A stretch of DNA of 64,000 nucleotides from a virus, in IMG/VR virus record IMGVR_UViG_3300028027_000002, positions 1 through 64,000 of that record. The stretch is one strand, 5' to 3'. Positions 21,154 to 29,448 of the stretch are shown one piece after another. Numbering within the stretch: the stretch's first letter is position 1; each line of letters starts with the position of its first letter. A model generated the notes under the pieces. The model was given only the letters and a program-made list of their open reading frames with translations, had not been told where the DNA came from and ran no database searches. Made by a program: the position numbers and the translations under genes.

Positions 21154-23262
21154 ATGGCAACAAGAATGCAACAGCGCAGAGGAACTGCAGCACAATGGAC
21201 GGCTGCAAACCCAGTTTTAGCAGCAGGTGAAATCGGATTTGAAACCGACACAAACAAATTTAAGATTGGTAATGGAGCAACCGCATGGTCGGCACTTGAT
21301 TACTTTGCTAACTCATCAGCACTAACAGCGCTCCTTAATGGAGCACCTGGCACACTAGATACTCTTAATGAACTAGCAGCAGCAATTAACGATGATCCAA
21401 ACTTCTTCTCAAGCGTTGCAGACCAGATTGCAGATGCAATCGCTGGCGCTGAAGTAGATCAGGCAGCCCTTGCTGGCGCAGGAATCGACTGGAATGCTGG
21501 AACTAACGCATTTGATATAGATTCAACAGTTGCCACAAAGACATATGCAGATAACGCTGTAACTGTCCACAACCAGGATTCAACTGGTGTTCATGGAATT
21601 ACTGACACAGCAGCCCTTGTAACATTGTCAGGTACACAGCAATTAGCAAACAAGACATTGATGAGCCCACTTATCAATACTCCTTCAGGCTTAACAAAAA
21701 CAGATGTTGGCCTTGCAAACGTAGATAACACTTCAGATGCCAGCAAGCCAGTCTCAAGCGCCGCACAGACAGCCCTTGACTTAAAGGCACCAATTGCTGA
21801 CCCAACATTTACTGGTACAGTATCTGGCATTACAAAGGCTATGGTAGGACTTGGACAGGTAGATAACATCTCAGATTTAAATAAGCCAATTTCAACTCTT
21901 GCACAGGCAGCACTTGATGCAAAGGCTCCACTAGCAAACCCTGAATTTACAGGTGTTGTATATGGTATTACAAAGGCAATGGTTGGATTAGATCAGGCAA
22001 ACAATACAGCAGATCTAGACAAGCCAGTATCAAATGCTACACAGGTAGCACTAGATAACAAACTTGCACTATCTGGAGGAACTCTTGTTGGATATTTGAC
22101 AACACACGCAAATCCAACAGACTCTATGCATGTAGCAAATAAGAGATATGTAGATGCTATTGCAGAAGGACTTCACATTCACGCAGCAGTTGTCGCAGCA
22201 ACAACTGCAAATGTCACACTTGCCTCAGCAGTAGATAATGGTAAGACACTTGATGGTGTTACATTGGCAACTGGAAATCGTATTTTAGTTAAGAACCAAA
22301 CAACTGAATCAGAAAATGGTATTTACATCGTAAGTGCTTCTGGTGCACCAACTAGAGCAGCCGACTTTAACTCTGCAGCAGAAATTCATGGTGGAGACTT
22401 TGTTTTCGTAACAGGTGGAACTCAGTACAATAACACTGGCTGGGTACAAACAGAAACTGTAACAACAGTTGGTACAGATGCTATAGGATTCACACAGTTC
22501 TCAGGCGCAGGAACATACTTAGCAGGAAATGGTTTGTCTCTAACTGGATCAACATTCTCTGCTGATCTAACAGTTCTTGCACCAAAGGACAGTCCAGCAT
22601 TTACAGGAACAGTTACAGGTGTTACAAAGGCAATGGTTGGATTACAGAATGCTGACAATACATCTGATGCAGCAAAGCCAGTTTCAACTGCTACTCAGAC
22701 AGCACTTGACCTAAAGGCTAACCTAAATGCACCAACATTTACTGGCACTGTTGCTGGTATTTCAAAGAGCATGGTTGGCTTGGGCAATGTTGATAACACA
22801 ACAGATGCAGGAAAGCCAGTTTCAACTGCTACTCAAACAGCACTTGATCTAAAGGCCCCAATTGCAAACCCAACATTTACTGGAACAGTAACAGTCGGTG
22901 CACCTGGAGTAGCATTTTCAGACGGAACACAGACAAAGGAAGGCGTTCCATCTAGAACAACAATTATACAAAGAACAGACTCTTACACACTGGCTTCACT
23001 GACAGAAAGAGATTCTTTGATAGAAATAAATAAGGCAACAGCATCAACCTTGACTATTCCAACTAATGCAACAGTTGCATGGCCAATTGGAACATCAATT
23101 GATATCCTTCAGACTGGAGCAGGACAGGTTACAATTGCTGGCGCAGCAGGAGTAACTGTAAATGCAACACCAGGATTAAAACTACGCACACAGTGGTCAT
23201 CAGCCTCGCTTTTGAAGCGAGGAACTGATTCATGGGTAGTCGTAGGCGATCTAACAGCATAA
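21154..23262 (+). CDS. Large tail fibre (Mtd-N-like, KPVST repeats)
   Basis: A 702-aa protein. MATRMQQRRGTAAQWTAAN and AAGEIGFETDTNKFKIGNG form the fibre-docking domain seen at the N-terminus of the major tropism determinant. The shaft has at least six copies of the TGTVxGITKAMVGLxxVDNTSDxxKPVS-ATQ-ALDxK pattern, typical of T4-like long fibres. The C-terminal domain (SYTLASLTERDSLIEINKAT...DSWVVVGDLTA) is related to the beta domain in the 12535 protein. Probably a main receptor-binding fibre. Confidence 0.8.
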   Translation: MATRMQQRRGTAAQWTAANPVLAAGEIGFETDTNKFKIGNGATAWSALDYFANSSALTALLNGAPGTLDTLNELAAAINDDPNFFSSVADQIADAIAGAEVDQAALAGAGIDWNAGTNAFDIDSTVATKTYADNAVTVHNQDSTGVHGITDTAALVTLSGTQQLANKTLMSPLINTPSGLTKTDVGLANVDNTSDASKPVSSAAQTALDLKAPIADPTFTGTVSGITKAMVGLGQVDNISDLNKPISTLAQAALDAKAPLANPEFTGVVYGITKAMVGLDQANNTADLDKPVSNATQVALDNKLALSGGTLVGYLTTHANPTDSMHVANKRYVDAIAEGLHIHAAVVAATTANVTLASAVDNGKTLDGVTLATGNRILVKNQTTESENGIYIVSASGAPTRAADFNSAAEIHGGDFVFVTGGTQYNNTGWVQTETVTTVGTDAIGFTQFSGAGTYLAGNGLSLTGSTFSADLTVLAPKDSPAFTGTVTGVTKAMVGLQNADNTSDAAKPVSTATQTALDLKANLNAPTFTGTVAGISKSMVGLGNVDNTTDAGKPVSTATQTALDLKAPIANPTFTGTVTVGAPGVAFSDGTQTKEGVPSRTTIIQRTDSYTLASLTERDSLIEINKATASTLTIPTNATVAWPIGTSIDILQTGAGQVTIAGAAGVTVNATPGLKLRTQWSSASLLKRGTDSWVVVGDLTA

Positions 23263-23292
23263 AAAATAAATAAGTAAATTGGAGAAATATAA

Positions 23293-24150
23293 ATGGCAAA
23301 GAAAGAATTAGGATCGAAGTCTTTACAACAAAACGACTTCCTAGAACCAAAGGCACCAGTTAGCGTTGTAGCGACAGATGTTGGAACAAATAGAGCGTTC
23401 TCAAGCGCAGCAGCATCTGTTTCATTTTCTTTGCCAGGAGACTCTCCAGCAGCGACATCATATACAGTAACTTCTTCACCAGGAGGGTTTACTGGTACAG
23501 GCTCAGGATCACCTATAACAGTTGCAGGATTGAGTCCTGCCACATCTTATACATTTACAGTAACAGCAACTAATGCTTCAGGAACTTCTCCTGCATCAGC
23601 AGCATCATCTGCAGTAACAGTAACAACTGTTCCAAACTCTGTCTCTGTTACAGCAACAACAGGTGTTAACCAAGATACAATTTCCTGGCTCGCACCAGCA
23701 ACGGGTGGAAAGGCAATCATTGATTACTCTTGGGTATCTTCTGATGGAAAGTCTGGAACAACAGCATCAACATCCGTTAATGTTGTACAAGAAGGAAGCA
23801 CCGCTCAGACATATACAGTAACAGTAAGAAATGCAAATGGTTCTTCTCTTGTATCTGCACCATCAAACAGCGTTACTACTACACCACCATTCTTCCCACC
23901 ATCATTCCCATTCTTCCCACCAGCATTTTGTCCGTTCTTCCCGAACTTCTGTCCGTTCTTCCCGAACTTCTGTCCAACGTTCTGTCCGTTCTTCCCGAAC
24001 TTCTGTCCATCATTCTGTCCGTTCTTCCCGAACTTCTGTCCAGCATTTTGTCCAGCATTTTGTCCAGCATTCTGTCCAGCATTCTGTCCAGCATTCTGTC
24101 CATCATTCGCTCCATTCTTCCCATCCTTTACGGTACCAGGAGCAGTATAA
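23293..24150 (+). CDS. FN3 protein with Phe/Pro/Cys repeat tail
   Basis: A 285-aa protein starting MAKKELGSKSLQQND. Two fibronectin type III-like domains (residues about 35-115 and 116-195; GLSPATSYTFTVTATNASG is diagnostic) precede a striking tail: FFPPSFPFFPPAF, then repeated CPFFPNF and CPAF units with 18 or so cysteines spaced four or seven apart, and [15 protein letters not shown] at the end. The last 12 residues equal those of the 12535 protein. The tail may stack through aromatic residues, cross-link by disulfides or bind metal. GGAGAAATATAA precedes the ATG. Confidence 0.75.
   Translation: MAKKELGSKSLQQNDFLEPKAPVSVVATDVGTNRAFSSAAASVSFSLPGDSPAATSYTVTSSPGGFTGTGSGSPITVAGLSPATSYTFTVTATNASGTSPASAASSAVTVTTVPNSVSVTATTGVNQDTISWLAPATGGKAIIDYSWVSSDGKSGTTASTSVNVVQEGSTAQTYTVTVRNANGSSLVSAPSNSVTTTPPFFPPSFPFFPPAFCPFFPNFCPFFPNFCPTFCPFFPNFCPSFCPFFPNFCPAFCPAFCPAFCPAFCPAFCPSFAPFFPSFTVPGAV
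23881..24120 (+). repeat. Coding repeats for CPFFPNF and CPAF units
   Basis: Units of 12, 21 and 33 bp such as TTCTGTCCGTTCTTCCCGAAC and TGTCCAGCATTC are tandemly repeated with nearly identical codons, the last five 12-bp units being almost exact. This suggests recent slippage expansion. Confidence 0.8.
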
Positions 24151-24166
24151 TAAAATAATAAATAGG

Positions 24167-24207
24167 GTATACCACGCTTATTAACTAGGTGTGGTATACT
24201 TTATTTT
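24167..24207 (+). terminator. Terminator whose right arm is a promoter
   Basis: GTATACCAC (24167-24175) pairs with GTGGTATAC (24191-24199), followed by TTTATTTT. The right arm also contains TGG-TATACT (24192-24200), an extended -10 ending seven bases before the ATG at 24208. The same bases would end the fibre transcript and start the oxygenase transcript. Confidence 0.65.
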
Positions 24208-24903
24208 ATGGAAAAAAGATATGAGTGGTATGACGCTCCAAGACTAGAAAATACAAAAACTAGGCTTGAAAAGCGTACAATTGCAAACGATGTTGAAGTT
24301 TTAAACCTAGAGTATGGAATCAATCTATATAGAAATGCTATACCTAAAGATCAATGCTTAAGCATAATAAATAGACTTGAAGATGCTTCAGAAAAAAACT
24401 CACCCCATCTTTCTTGGAGGGGCGCACAGATTAATGACAAAGAGGATTCTGACCATGTTAGAAATTGCCTAGATATTAAATACAAAAGAGAACATCTTGG
24501 AAAATTCTTACCATTTGATCAGGACATGTTTGATATACATAAAGAAGTAGAAGATTATTTGGATAATTGTTTAAGAGATTACGAATCCTTATGGCACTTT
24601 CAAATGGCATACAAAGAAGCATTTAACTTCGTAAAGTATCTGCCTGGAAAATATTTTAAACTTCATGGCGACCACGGACCATACTATACGTGTACAGTCT
24701 CTGCCGTTATTTATTTAAACGATGACTATACTGGAGGAGAAATAGAGTTTCCAAGACAAGGCCTTAAAATAAAGCCAGAAGCAGGAGACATTGTTGTTTT
24801 TCCATCAAACTTTGTTTACGAGCATGCATCTTGTGAAATTTTTGAGGGAACAAAATATTCAGTAGTAATAATGACAGATTACAACGACTTACACCACAAG
24901 TAA
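24208..24903 (+). CDS. Prolyl-4-hydroxylase-like dioxygenase (Lys type)
   Basis: A 231-aa protein. Iron ligands H153-x-D155 and H206, and K216 ten residues after the second His. Collagen prolyl-4-hydroxylases use His-x-Asp, His and Lys at the same spacing. VIYLNDDYTGGEIEFPRQGL, KPEAGDIVVFPSNFVYEHA and GTKYSVV complete the P4H beta-helix. Leaderless. First of five oxygenases in a row, just after the fibre genes. Expected reaction: hydroxylation of prolyl or another side chain with 2-oxoglutarate and O2. Confidence 0.8.
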   Translation: MEKRYEWYDAPRLENTKTRLEKRTIANDVEVLNLEYGINLYRNAIPKDQCLSIINRLEDASEKNSPHLSWRGAQINDKEDSDHVRNCLDIKYKREHLGKFLPFDQDMFDIHKEVEDYLDNCLRDYESLWHFQMAYKEAFNFVKYLPGKYFKLHGDHGPYYTCTVSAVIYLNDDYTGGEIEFPRQGLKIKPEAGDIVVFPSNFVYEHASCEIFEGTKYSVVIMTDYNDLHHK

Positions 24904-24940
24904 AAATAGTGATAGAATATATATAGAAAGAAGGTAAAAA

Positions 24941-25639
24941 ATGGATAAGGTAATTAATACAAGTTCTGATGAAACAAAAGACTATGAAACACCAACGTGG
25001 TCTTCATTTGAAAATTTGGGAAGTGGAATTTTTGTTTACAGAGATGTTCTTCCAAAAGAACTAGATATAATCAAAAGGCTTGAAGACAATCTTAGCGACG
25101 ACCATCCTAGATATAAGTGGACGGAAGCATTTGTTGGATATTTTCAGAGCATGCCAGAGTACAGAGACTGTGTTGATTTTAAGTTTAAGAAATCAGATAT
25201 CGCACTAGACACAAGTGAGACATCCCTAAATCTTCAAGCATTATGGCAAGACTGCTACGACAGACAAAAAGCAGCGGTAAACCATTATCAGAAAATGTTT
25301 AATCTTGGAGAACTAAGATATTGGGAGGCAATGAACTTTGTTAAGTACAATAAGGGTCAGCATTTCCAATACCACCATGATCACGGATTTTCTTACAACT
25401 GTACAGTATCTTTAGTTGCTTATCCTAATGATGACTATACTGGAGGAGAGTTGTCCTTTCAGCATCAAGGATTAATGATAACTCCGAAGGCTGGAGATCT
25501 ATATATTTTCCCATCAACATATATGTACAGCCACAGAGCAATGCCAGTTCATTCTGGAACAAAATACTCTATTGTCACAATGCTAGACTATAGCGCTAAG
25601 TTTCATACACCAGAAATGTATAGAGAAACTGGCGACTAG
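24941..25639 (+). CDS. Prolyl-4-hydroxylase-like dioxygenase (Lys type)
   Basis: A 232-aa protein, paralogue of the preceding gene. H145-x-D147, H198 and K208 form the iron and 2-oxoglutarate site. MNFVKYNKGQHFQYHHDHG and NDDYTGGELSFQHQGL match it closely. GAAAGAAGG before the ATG gives a leadered start. Tandem duplication of a Lys-type P4H suggests different substrates or positions rather than dosage. Confidence 0.8.
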   Translation: MDKVINTSSDETKDYETPTWSSFENLGSGIFVYRDVLPKELDIIKRLEDNLSDDHPRYKWTEAFVGYFQSMPEYRDCVDFKFKKSDIALDTSETSLNLQALWQDCYDRQKAAVNHYQKMFNLGELRYWEAMNFVKYNKGQHFQYHHDHGFSYNCTVSLVAYPNDDYTGGELSFQHQGLMITPKAGDLYIFPSTYMYSHRAMPVHSGTKYSIVTMLDYSAKFHTPEMYRETGD

Positions 25640-25640
25640 T

Positions 25641-26348
25641 TTGAAGATTGACGTTTATAGAAAAAGAGATTTTGATTCAGATTTCTATCCTTTGCCACCA
25701 AAAAGAGACTGGATGGATGACACATTTGATAAACACGCATATAGATGCTTTCCAGTAAATATTGCAAATACATTAGGGTGGACATTCTCTTTTCCAAAAG
25801 ACATATCTTTTATTTGGGACGGAAACTCAACATCAGAAGATGGACACGTAAAGGTTCTTTCTGGAGAAGAATATGTCTTTACTAACAGGGCAAATGCAAC
25901 AATAAGTTTTAACAGTGGTTTAACTTTTATGACAGAGGAAAATGTTAGTTTACTTATGATGCCTGTTCCAAATCAGTTTATTGATGGTGTTCAGGGTTTT
26001 ACAACAATGATAAGTACTTCTGTACTAACAACTCCAATTCCATATGCTTGGAAAATAACAAAGGCTAATGAAGTAATAACTATTCCAGCAAATACGCCTA
26101 TTGTTTCAATAATTCCAATAAGTTTAACAGATGTCCAAAACACTGAAGTTCACCTTTATGTAGAAAATTTTCCATATGAGCATTTTAAAAAAATCTCTGA
26201 TTATGCAAATGCTTCTCATGAAATATCTAAAAAACAATCCTGGACAAACTTCTATAGGGATGCAGTAGACCATGAAGGAAATCAACAGGGTAACCATGAA
26301 CTAAAGAGTTTAAAGTTAAAGATTACAGATCATAGAGATAGCAATTAG
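25641..26348 (+). CDS. DUF6065-like protein
   Basis: A 235-aa protein read from TTG at 25641 (the ribosome site is not obvious, so the exact start is uncertain). YPLPPKRDWMDDTFDKHAY, RCFPVNIANTLGWTFSFPKD and IPANTPIVSIIPISL recall the DUF6065 family, found in phages and bacteria near 2OG oxygenase genes; no activity is established. Shares general plan with the next protein. Family call is from memory of the pattern. Confidence 0.55.
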   Translation: MKIDVYRKRDFDSDFYPLPPKRDWMDDTFDKHAYRCFPVNIANTLGWTFSFPKDISFIWDGNSTSEDGHVKVLSGEEYVFTNRANATISFNSGLTFMTEENVSLLMMPVPNQFIDGVQGFTTMISTSVLTTPIPYAWKITKANEVITIPANTPIVSIIPISLTDVQNTEVHLYVENFPYEHFKKISDYANASHEISKKQSWTNFYRDAVDHEGNQQGNHELKSLKLKITDHRDSN

Positions 26349-27079
26349 TGAATACAGAAAATATTAAGTTTATAGCAAATAAAACATGGCTATCAAAAGA
26401 AAGTAACTCTGCTCCAAAACCAATAATAAGAACAATTCCAGACTGGTTTAGAAAAGCAGACAGGTTTGCTAAAAGACCAGACGGAGAATTCTGGATAGGT
26501 CCAGATAAAGGTAAAGTTCCTACGTGGAAAGCGTGTCCTGCAATTTTTGACATTATGGGTACTGGATATTCGTTAAATCTGCCATGTGATATTGAGTTTT
26601 ATATGACTGAGTCTGGACTTAAGCACAAAGTTTTAAGCAATAAATATCAAGACTTTATACAGGTAAGAGATGAGATGCCACAGTTTGAGCATCCACGTGG
26701 ATATTACAAAAATCATTTCGCATTGACTCCAGACTGGCAAATAAAAACTCCTTCAGGATATAGTGTTTTGTATACTCAGCCATTTAATAGATTTGAATTA
26801 CCATTTTTACTAACTACGGGAATTGTAGATAACGATAAAGTCCACATGCCTGGATCTTTTCCATTTTTTATTGTTGAGGGATTTGAGGGTATTATTCCAG
26901 CAGGAACTCCATATGCACAGTTAATTCCATTTAAAAGAGAAAACTGGACATCTGAAATTATTGAGCAGGATGATGCCTCAGAGTTAATGAGACAGGCAAT
27001 GGACAATGCAAGTATTTATAGAAAGCCAGATGGTGGAATATATAAAAATGAAATATGGGAACAAAGAAAATATGAATAA
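26348..27079 (+). CDS. DUF6065-related protein
   Basis: A 243-aa protein read from a GTG overlapping the previous stop (TAGTG). WLSKESNSAPKPIIRTIPDWF, GYSVLYTQPFNRFELPFLL and VEGFEGIIPAGTPYAQLIPF form a beta-helix-like pattern with a conserved PAGTPYAQLIPF element resembling that of the preceding gene. It occurs in phage genomes with oxygenases. The all-beta, cupin-like plan could itself be an enzyme, but no complete metal site is visible. Confidence 0.55.
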   Translation: MNTENIKFIANKTWLSKESNSAPKPIIRTIPDWFRKADRFAKRPDGEFWIGPDKGKVPTWKACPAIFDIMGTGYSLNLPCDIEFYMTESGLKHKVLSNKYQDFIQVRDEMPQFEHPRGYYKNHFALTPDWQIKTPSGYSVLYTQPFNRFELPFLLTTGIVDNDKVHMPGSFPFFIVEGFEGIIPAGTPYAQLIPFKRENWTSEIIEQDDASELMRQAMDNASIYRKPDGGIYKNEIWEQRKYE

Positions 27080-27087
27080 AAAAATGG

Positions 27088-27093
27088 TACAAT
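27088..27093 (+). promoter_or_regulatory. Extended -10 promoter, leaderless
   Basis: TGG-TACAAT, six bases before the ATG at 27100. Confidence 0.5.
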
Positions 27094-27099
27094 GTTAAT

Positions 27100-27774
27100 A
27101 TGGACAACGTAGAATATTCAAATAACTTCGTTACTGATAGAGTATCAATAACACCCTCTGGTTATTTTGGTAAAGATAAGTCAAACATCCAATCTAGAGA
27201 AAATTTTATTAGTAAAGAAGATTTAAAGTTTTTAGAAAATGCTGCAAAGAATATAAAAATTTGGGATGTCACAGAAACCCACTATGACGAGAATGGAACA
27301 ATGATTTATGATTCATCTTACTGGGCAGATCGTGTTGCTACATCAAGATCTCTAAACCTTAACGATGAAAAAATTAATCCAGTTATTGAAAAACTACAAC
27401 AAGCCCTTAAAAAAGAGGTAGATTTATTTTTTGGTGTCGATGCTTGGCCAACAAGCCCAGCAATAGTTAGATGGCTTCCAGGGCAGTTTCAACAACCACA
27501 TGCAGACAAAGAGTTGCATGAAGGAGAAAATGCAGGAAAGCCAAACGACTTCCCATATTATGATATCGCAGGATTGTTTTATTTGAACGACGATTATGAA
27601 GGTGGAGAGTTATATTTTCCAAATCAAAAAATACAGTTCAAGCCTAAATCAGGTGCAGCATATTTTTTCCCAGGGGACCTAAATTATATACATGGAGTAA
27701 CCCAGATCACAGAAGGCATAAGATATGTTGTTCCATTTTTCTTTACTATTTTGTCTCATAAGGAGGGCCAATAA
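27100..27774 (+). CDS. 2-oxoglutarate/Fe(II) dioxygenase (Arg type)
   Basis: A 224-aa protein. H134-x-D136, H198 and R208 form the site. RWLPGQFQQPHADKELH and FYLNDDYEGGELYFPNQKI followed by FPGDLNYIHGV and GIRYVVPFFF are typical P4H-like sequences. Arg in place of Lys sets it apart from the two preceding enzymes. Leaderless promoter. Substrate unknown; the context suggests virion or host-surface proteins. Confidence 0.8.
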   Translation: MDNVEYSNNFVTDRVSITPSGYFGKDKSNIQSRENFISKEDLKFLENAAKNIKIWDVTETHYDENGTMIYDSSYWADRVATSRSLNLNDEKINPVIEKLQQALKKEVDLFFGVDAWPTSPAIVRWLPGQFQQPHADKELHEGENAGKPNDFPYYDIAGLFYLNDDYEGGELYFPNQKIQFKPKSGAAYFFPGDLNYIHGVTQITEGIRYVVPFFFTILSHKEGQ

Positions 27775-28580
27775 TGCAAGAAGATATAGTTTTAAATTTT
27801 AACAAAATAGAAGATAAAATTTTTGTTTACAAAAATCCATTTAACGATTTAGAAAAAATAATTTCATCCCTTGATGATAGAAAGTGGGATCAGTGGTACA
27901 CCTTTGGAAATATTCATCACATACCCCTTCCTGGGAGTGTCGAGTCAGATTCTTTCCCAAGCACCGTTGATTGGGAATCTTACACCAACAAGATTCAGGA
28001 TAAGGACAAAGACCTAGACATCGTTAATGTTTTTTATAATACTACCAAGCACTACATTGAAGAAATCAACCTGACTTCAAATAACTGGATGCTTGGAAAA
28101 ATAGATATAGCAAAGTACCCAGATGCAAAAAATATAACTGATCCAAATGCAAAGCCATTTTTTAATGAAATTGGCAAAAATTACACAATGTCTTTTCACA
28201 CTGACTATCCACAAGAAAGTACAAACTCTCCAGGAGCAAAACAAATAGTTACCTGCAATATGTACCTAAATGATAATTATGAAGGAGGGGAGATAGAGTT
28301 TAAAGTCTTTTCAGAAGATGGCTCTTATGAGAGAATAACTTATAAGCCAGAGGCAGGAGATGTTGTTATATTTCCATCTACTCCACCCTATTGGCATGGA
28401 GTAAGAGAAACAACAAATGGAGATAAGTATTTTGTTAGATCATTTTGGTATGTAATTGATGGACCATCAGAAGAGTGGATTGAAAATGAAAAGAAGTATG
28501 GCAAAGAGGTTTGGCATGAGATGGAAGAAACAAGAAAACAAGAAGAAAGAATTTCTGGGTTGTACATAAGAAATGGTTAA
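27774..28580 (+). CDS. 2-oxoglutarate/Fe(II) dioxygenase (Lys type)
   Basis: A 268-aa protein. H142-x-D144, H208 and K218 make the site (MSFHTDYPQ, PYWHGVRETTNGDKY). MYLNDNYEGGEIEFKVF and KPEAGDVVIFPS are the family core. GGAGGG before the ATG and a start inside the upstream stop show coupling. Longer than its neighbours, with an extra N-terminal segment that may hold the substrate. Confidence 0.8.
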   Translation: MQEDIVLNFNKIEDKIFVYKNPFNDLEKIISSLDDRKWDQWYTFGNIHHIPLPGSVESDSFPSTVDWESYTNKIQDKDKDLDIVNVFYNTTKHYIEEINLTSNNWMLGKIDIAKYPDAKNITDPNAKPFFNEIGKNYTMSFHTDYPQESTNSPGAKQIVTCNMYLNDNYEGGEIEFKVFSEDGSYERITYKPEAGDVVIFPSTPPYWHGVRETTNGDKYFVRSFWYVIDGPSEEWIENEKKYGKEVWHEMEETRKQEERISGLYIRNG

Positions 28581-29352
28581 CAAGTCAAACTTTAATTATT
28601 TAAAAGATGAAAAAAATAACAAAGGAGTTTTGGGAATAACTCATAACCGTATTGTAGAAATTCCTAACTTCGTTGATGAAAAAACAGCAAGCAGTATGAT
28701 AGCCTATGTTGAGTCAAAAGGAGAAAACTGGGGAGACATAGCGTTTTATGGTTCACTAGGCATGGGTCTTGCTCCAAACGATCCAGGACTTGCTGAGCAT
28801 GGATTAAGTCTTACATTTTTTGATGATCTTAGAGATAAATTTAAGGAAGCCGTTGAGTTAGTTTTTGAAAGAAAGGTAAGACCTAATACCTCTCATGCCC
28901 AAAAATGGGATGTAGGTGGATATGCTTCACCACATTCGGACAACTCTGATTTTGATGGAAACCCTAATGCTTTTGAAATAAACAAGTATGTTGGAATTTT
29001 GTATTTAAACAACGACTATGAGGGTGGAGAGTTATTCTTTGTTGAGCCATCAGACAAGAAATCAGAAGGATCTGATATGTCTGGAAATGCAGTTCCAGTT
29101 TGGAAAGATCCATATCTTTCTTTTAAGCCAAATGCTTATTCTTATTATGTGTTTCCAGGAGGAGTAGAAAATATCCATGGAGTAACTGAAATACTTGCTG
29201 GAACAAGATACACAATGGTTTCTTTTTGGGACTACGAAGAAATAGAATATAGTCAAGAAACCATTGATAAATGGAAAGAAGAAGAAAAAGAAATTAGAAG
29301 ATTACAGTCTATTCAAAAAGAAGAGTGGACAAAAGGAAATAAATACGCATAG
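28573..29352 (+). CDS. 2-oxoglutarate/Fe(II) dioxygenase (Arg type)
   Basis: A 259-aa protein overlapping the previous gene by 8 bp. H121-x-D123, H202 and R212 form the site (YASPHSDNS, NIHGVTEILAGTRY). LYLNNDYEGGELFFVEPSDK has an insertion of about 20 residues before the FKPNAYSYYVFPGG strand. A C-terminal Glu/Lys-rich helix is extra. Last oxygenase of the series. Confidence 0.8.
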   Translation: MVNKSNFNYLKDEKNNKGVLGITHNRIVEIPNFVDEKTASSMIAYVESKGENWGDIAFYGSLGMGLAPNDPGLAEHGLSLTFFDDLRDKFKEAVELVFERKVRPNTSHAQKWDVGGYASPHSDNSDFDGNPNAFEINKYVGILYLNNDYEGGELFFVEPSDKKSEGSDMSGNAVPVWKDPYLSFKPNAYSYYVFPGGVENIHGVTEILAGTRYTMVSFWDYEEIEYSQETIDKWKEEEKEIRRLQSIQKEEWTKGNKYA

Positions 29353-29382
29353 GGCATAACCCTAAAGTATAAGAAAAGGTAG

Positions 29383-29415
29383 AGAGTTTTGCTTTTTCAA
29401 AAACTCTGCTATACT
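29383..29415 (+). promoter_or_regulatory. Hairpin overlapping the ribonucleotide reductase promoter
   Basis: AGAGTTTT (29383-29390) pairs with AAAACTCT (29400-29407), and the -10 TGC-TATACT (29408-29415) follows at once. The hairpin could terminate the oxygenase transcript or shape the promoter. TTAGAAAGGACG then forms the leader and ribosome site of the 29449 gene. Confidence 0.45.
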
Positions 29416-29448
29416 TAACACTATTCCGTTTTAGAAAGGACGAAACAC

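Noticed and set aside
23831-24184. Ser/Arg-rich and Met/Asp-rich ORFs in other frames of the CPFF repeat
   Set aside because: Both are shadows of the 23293 gene; the sense frame has FN3 domains, a ribosome site and the conserved C-terminus.
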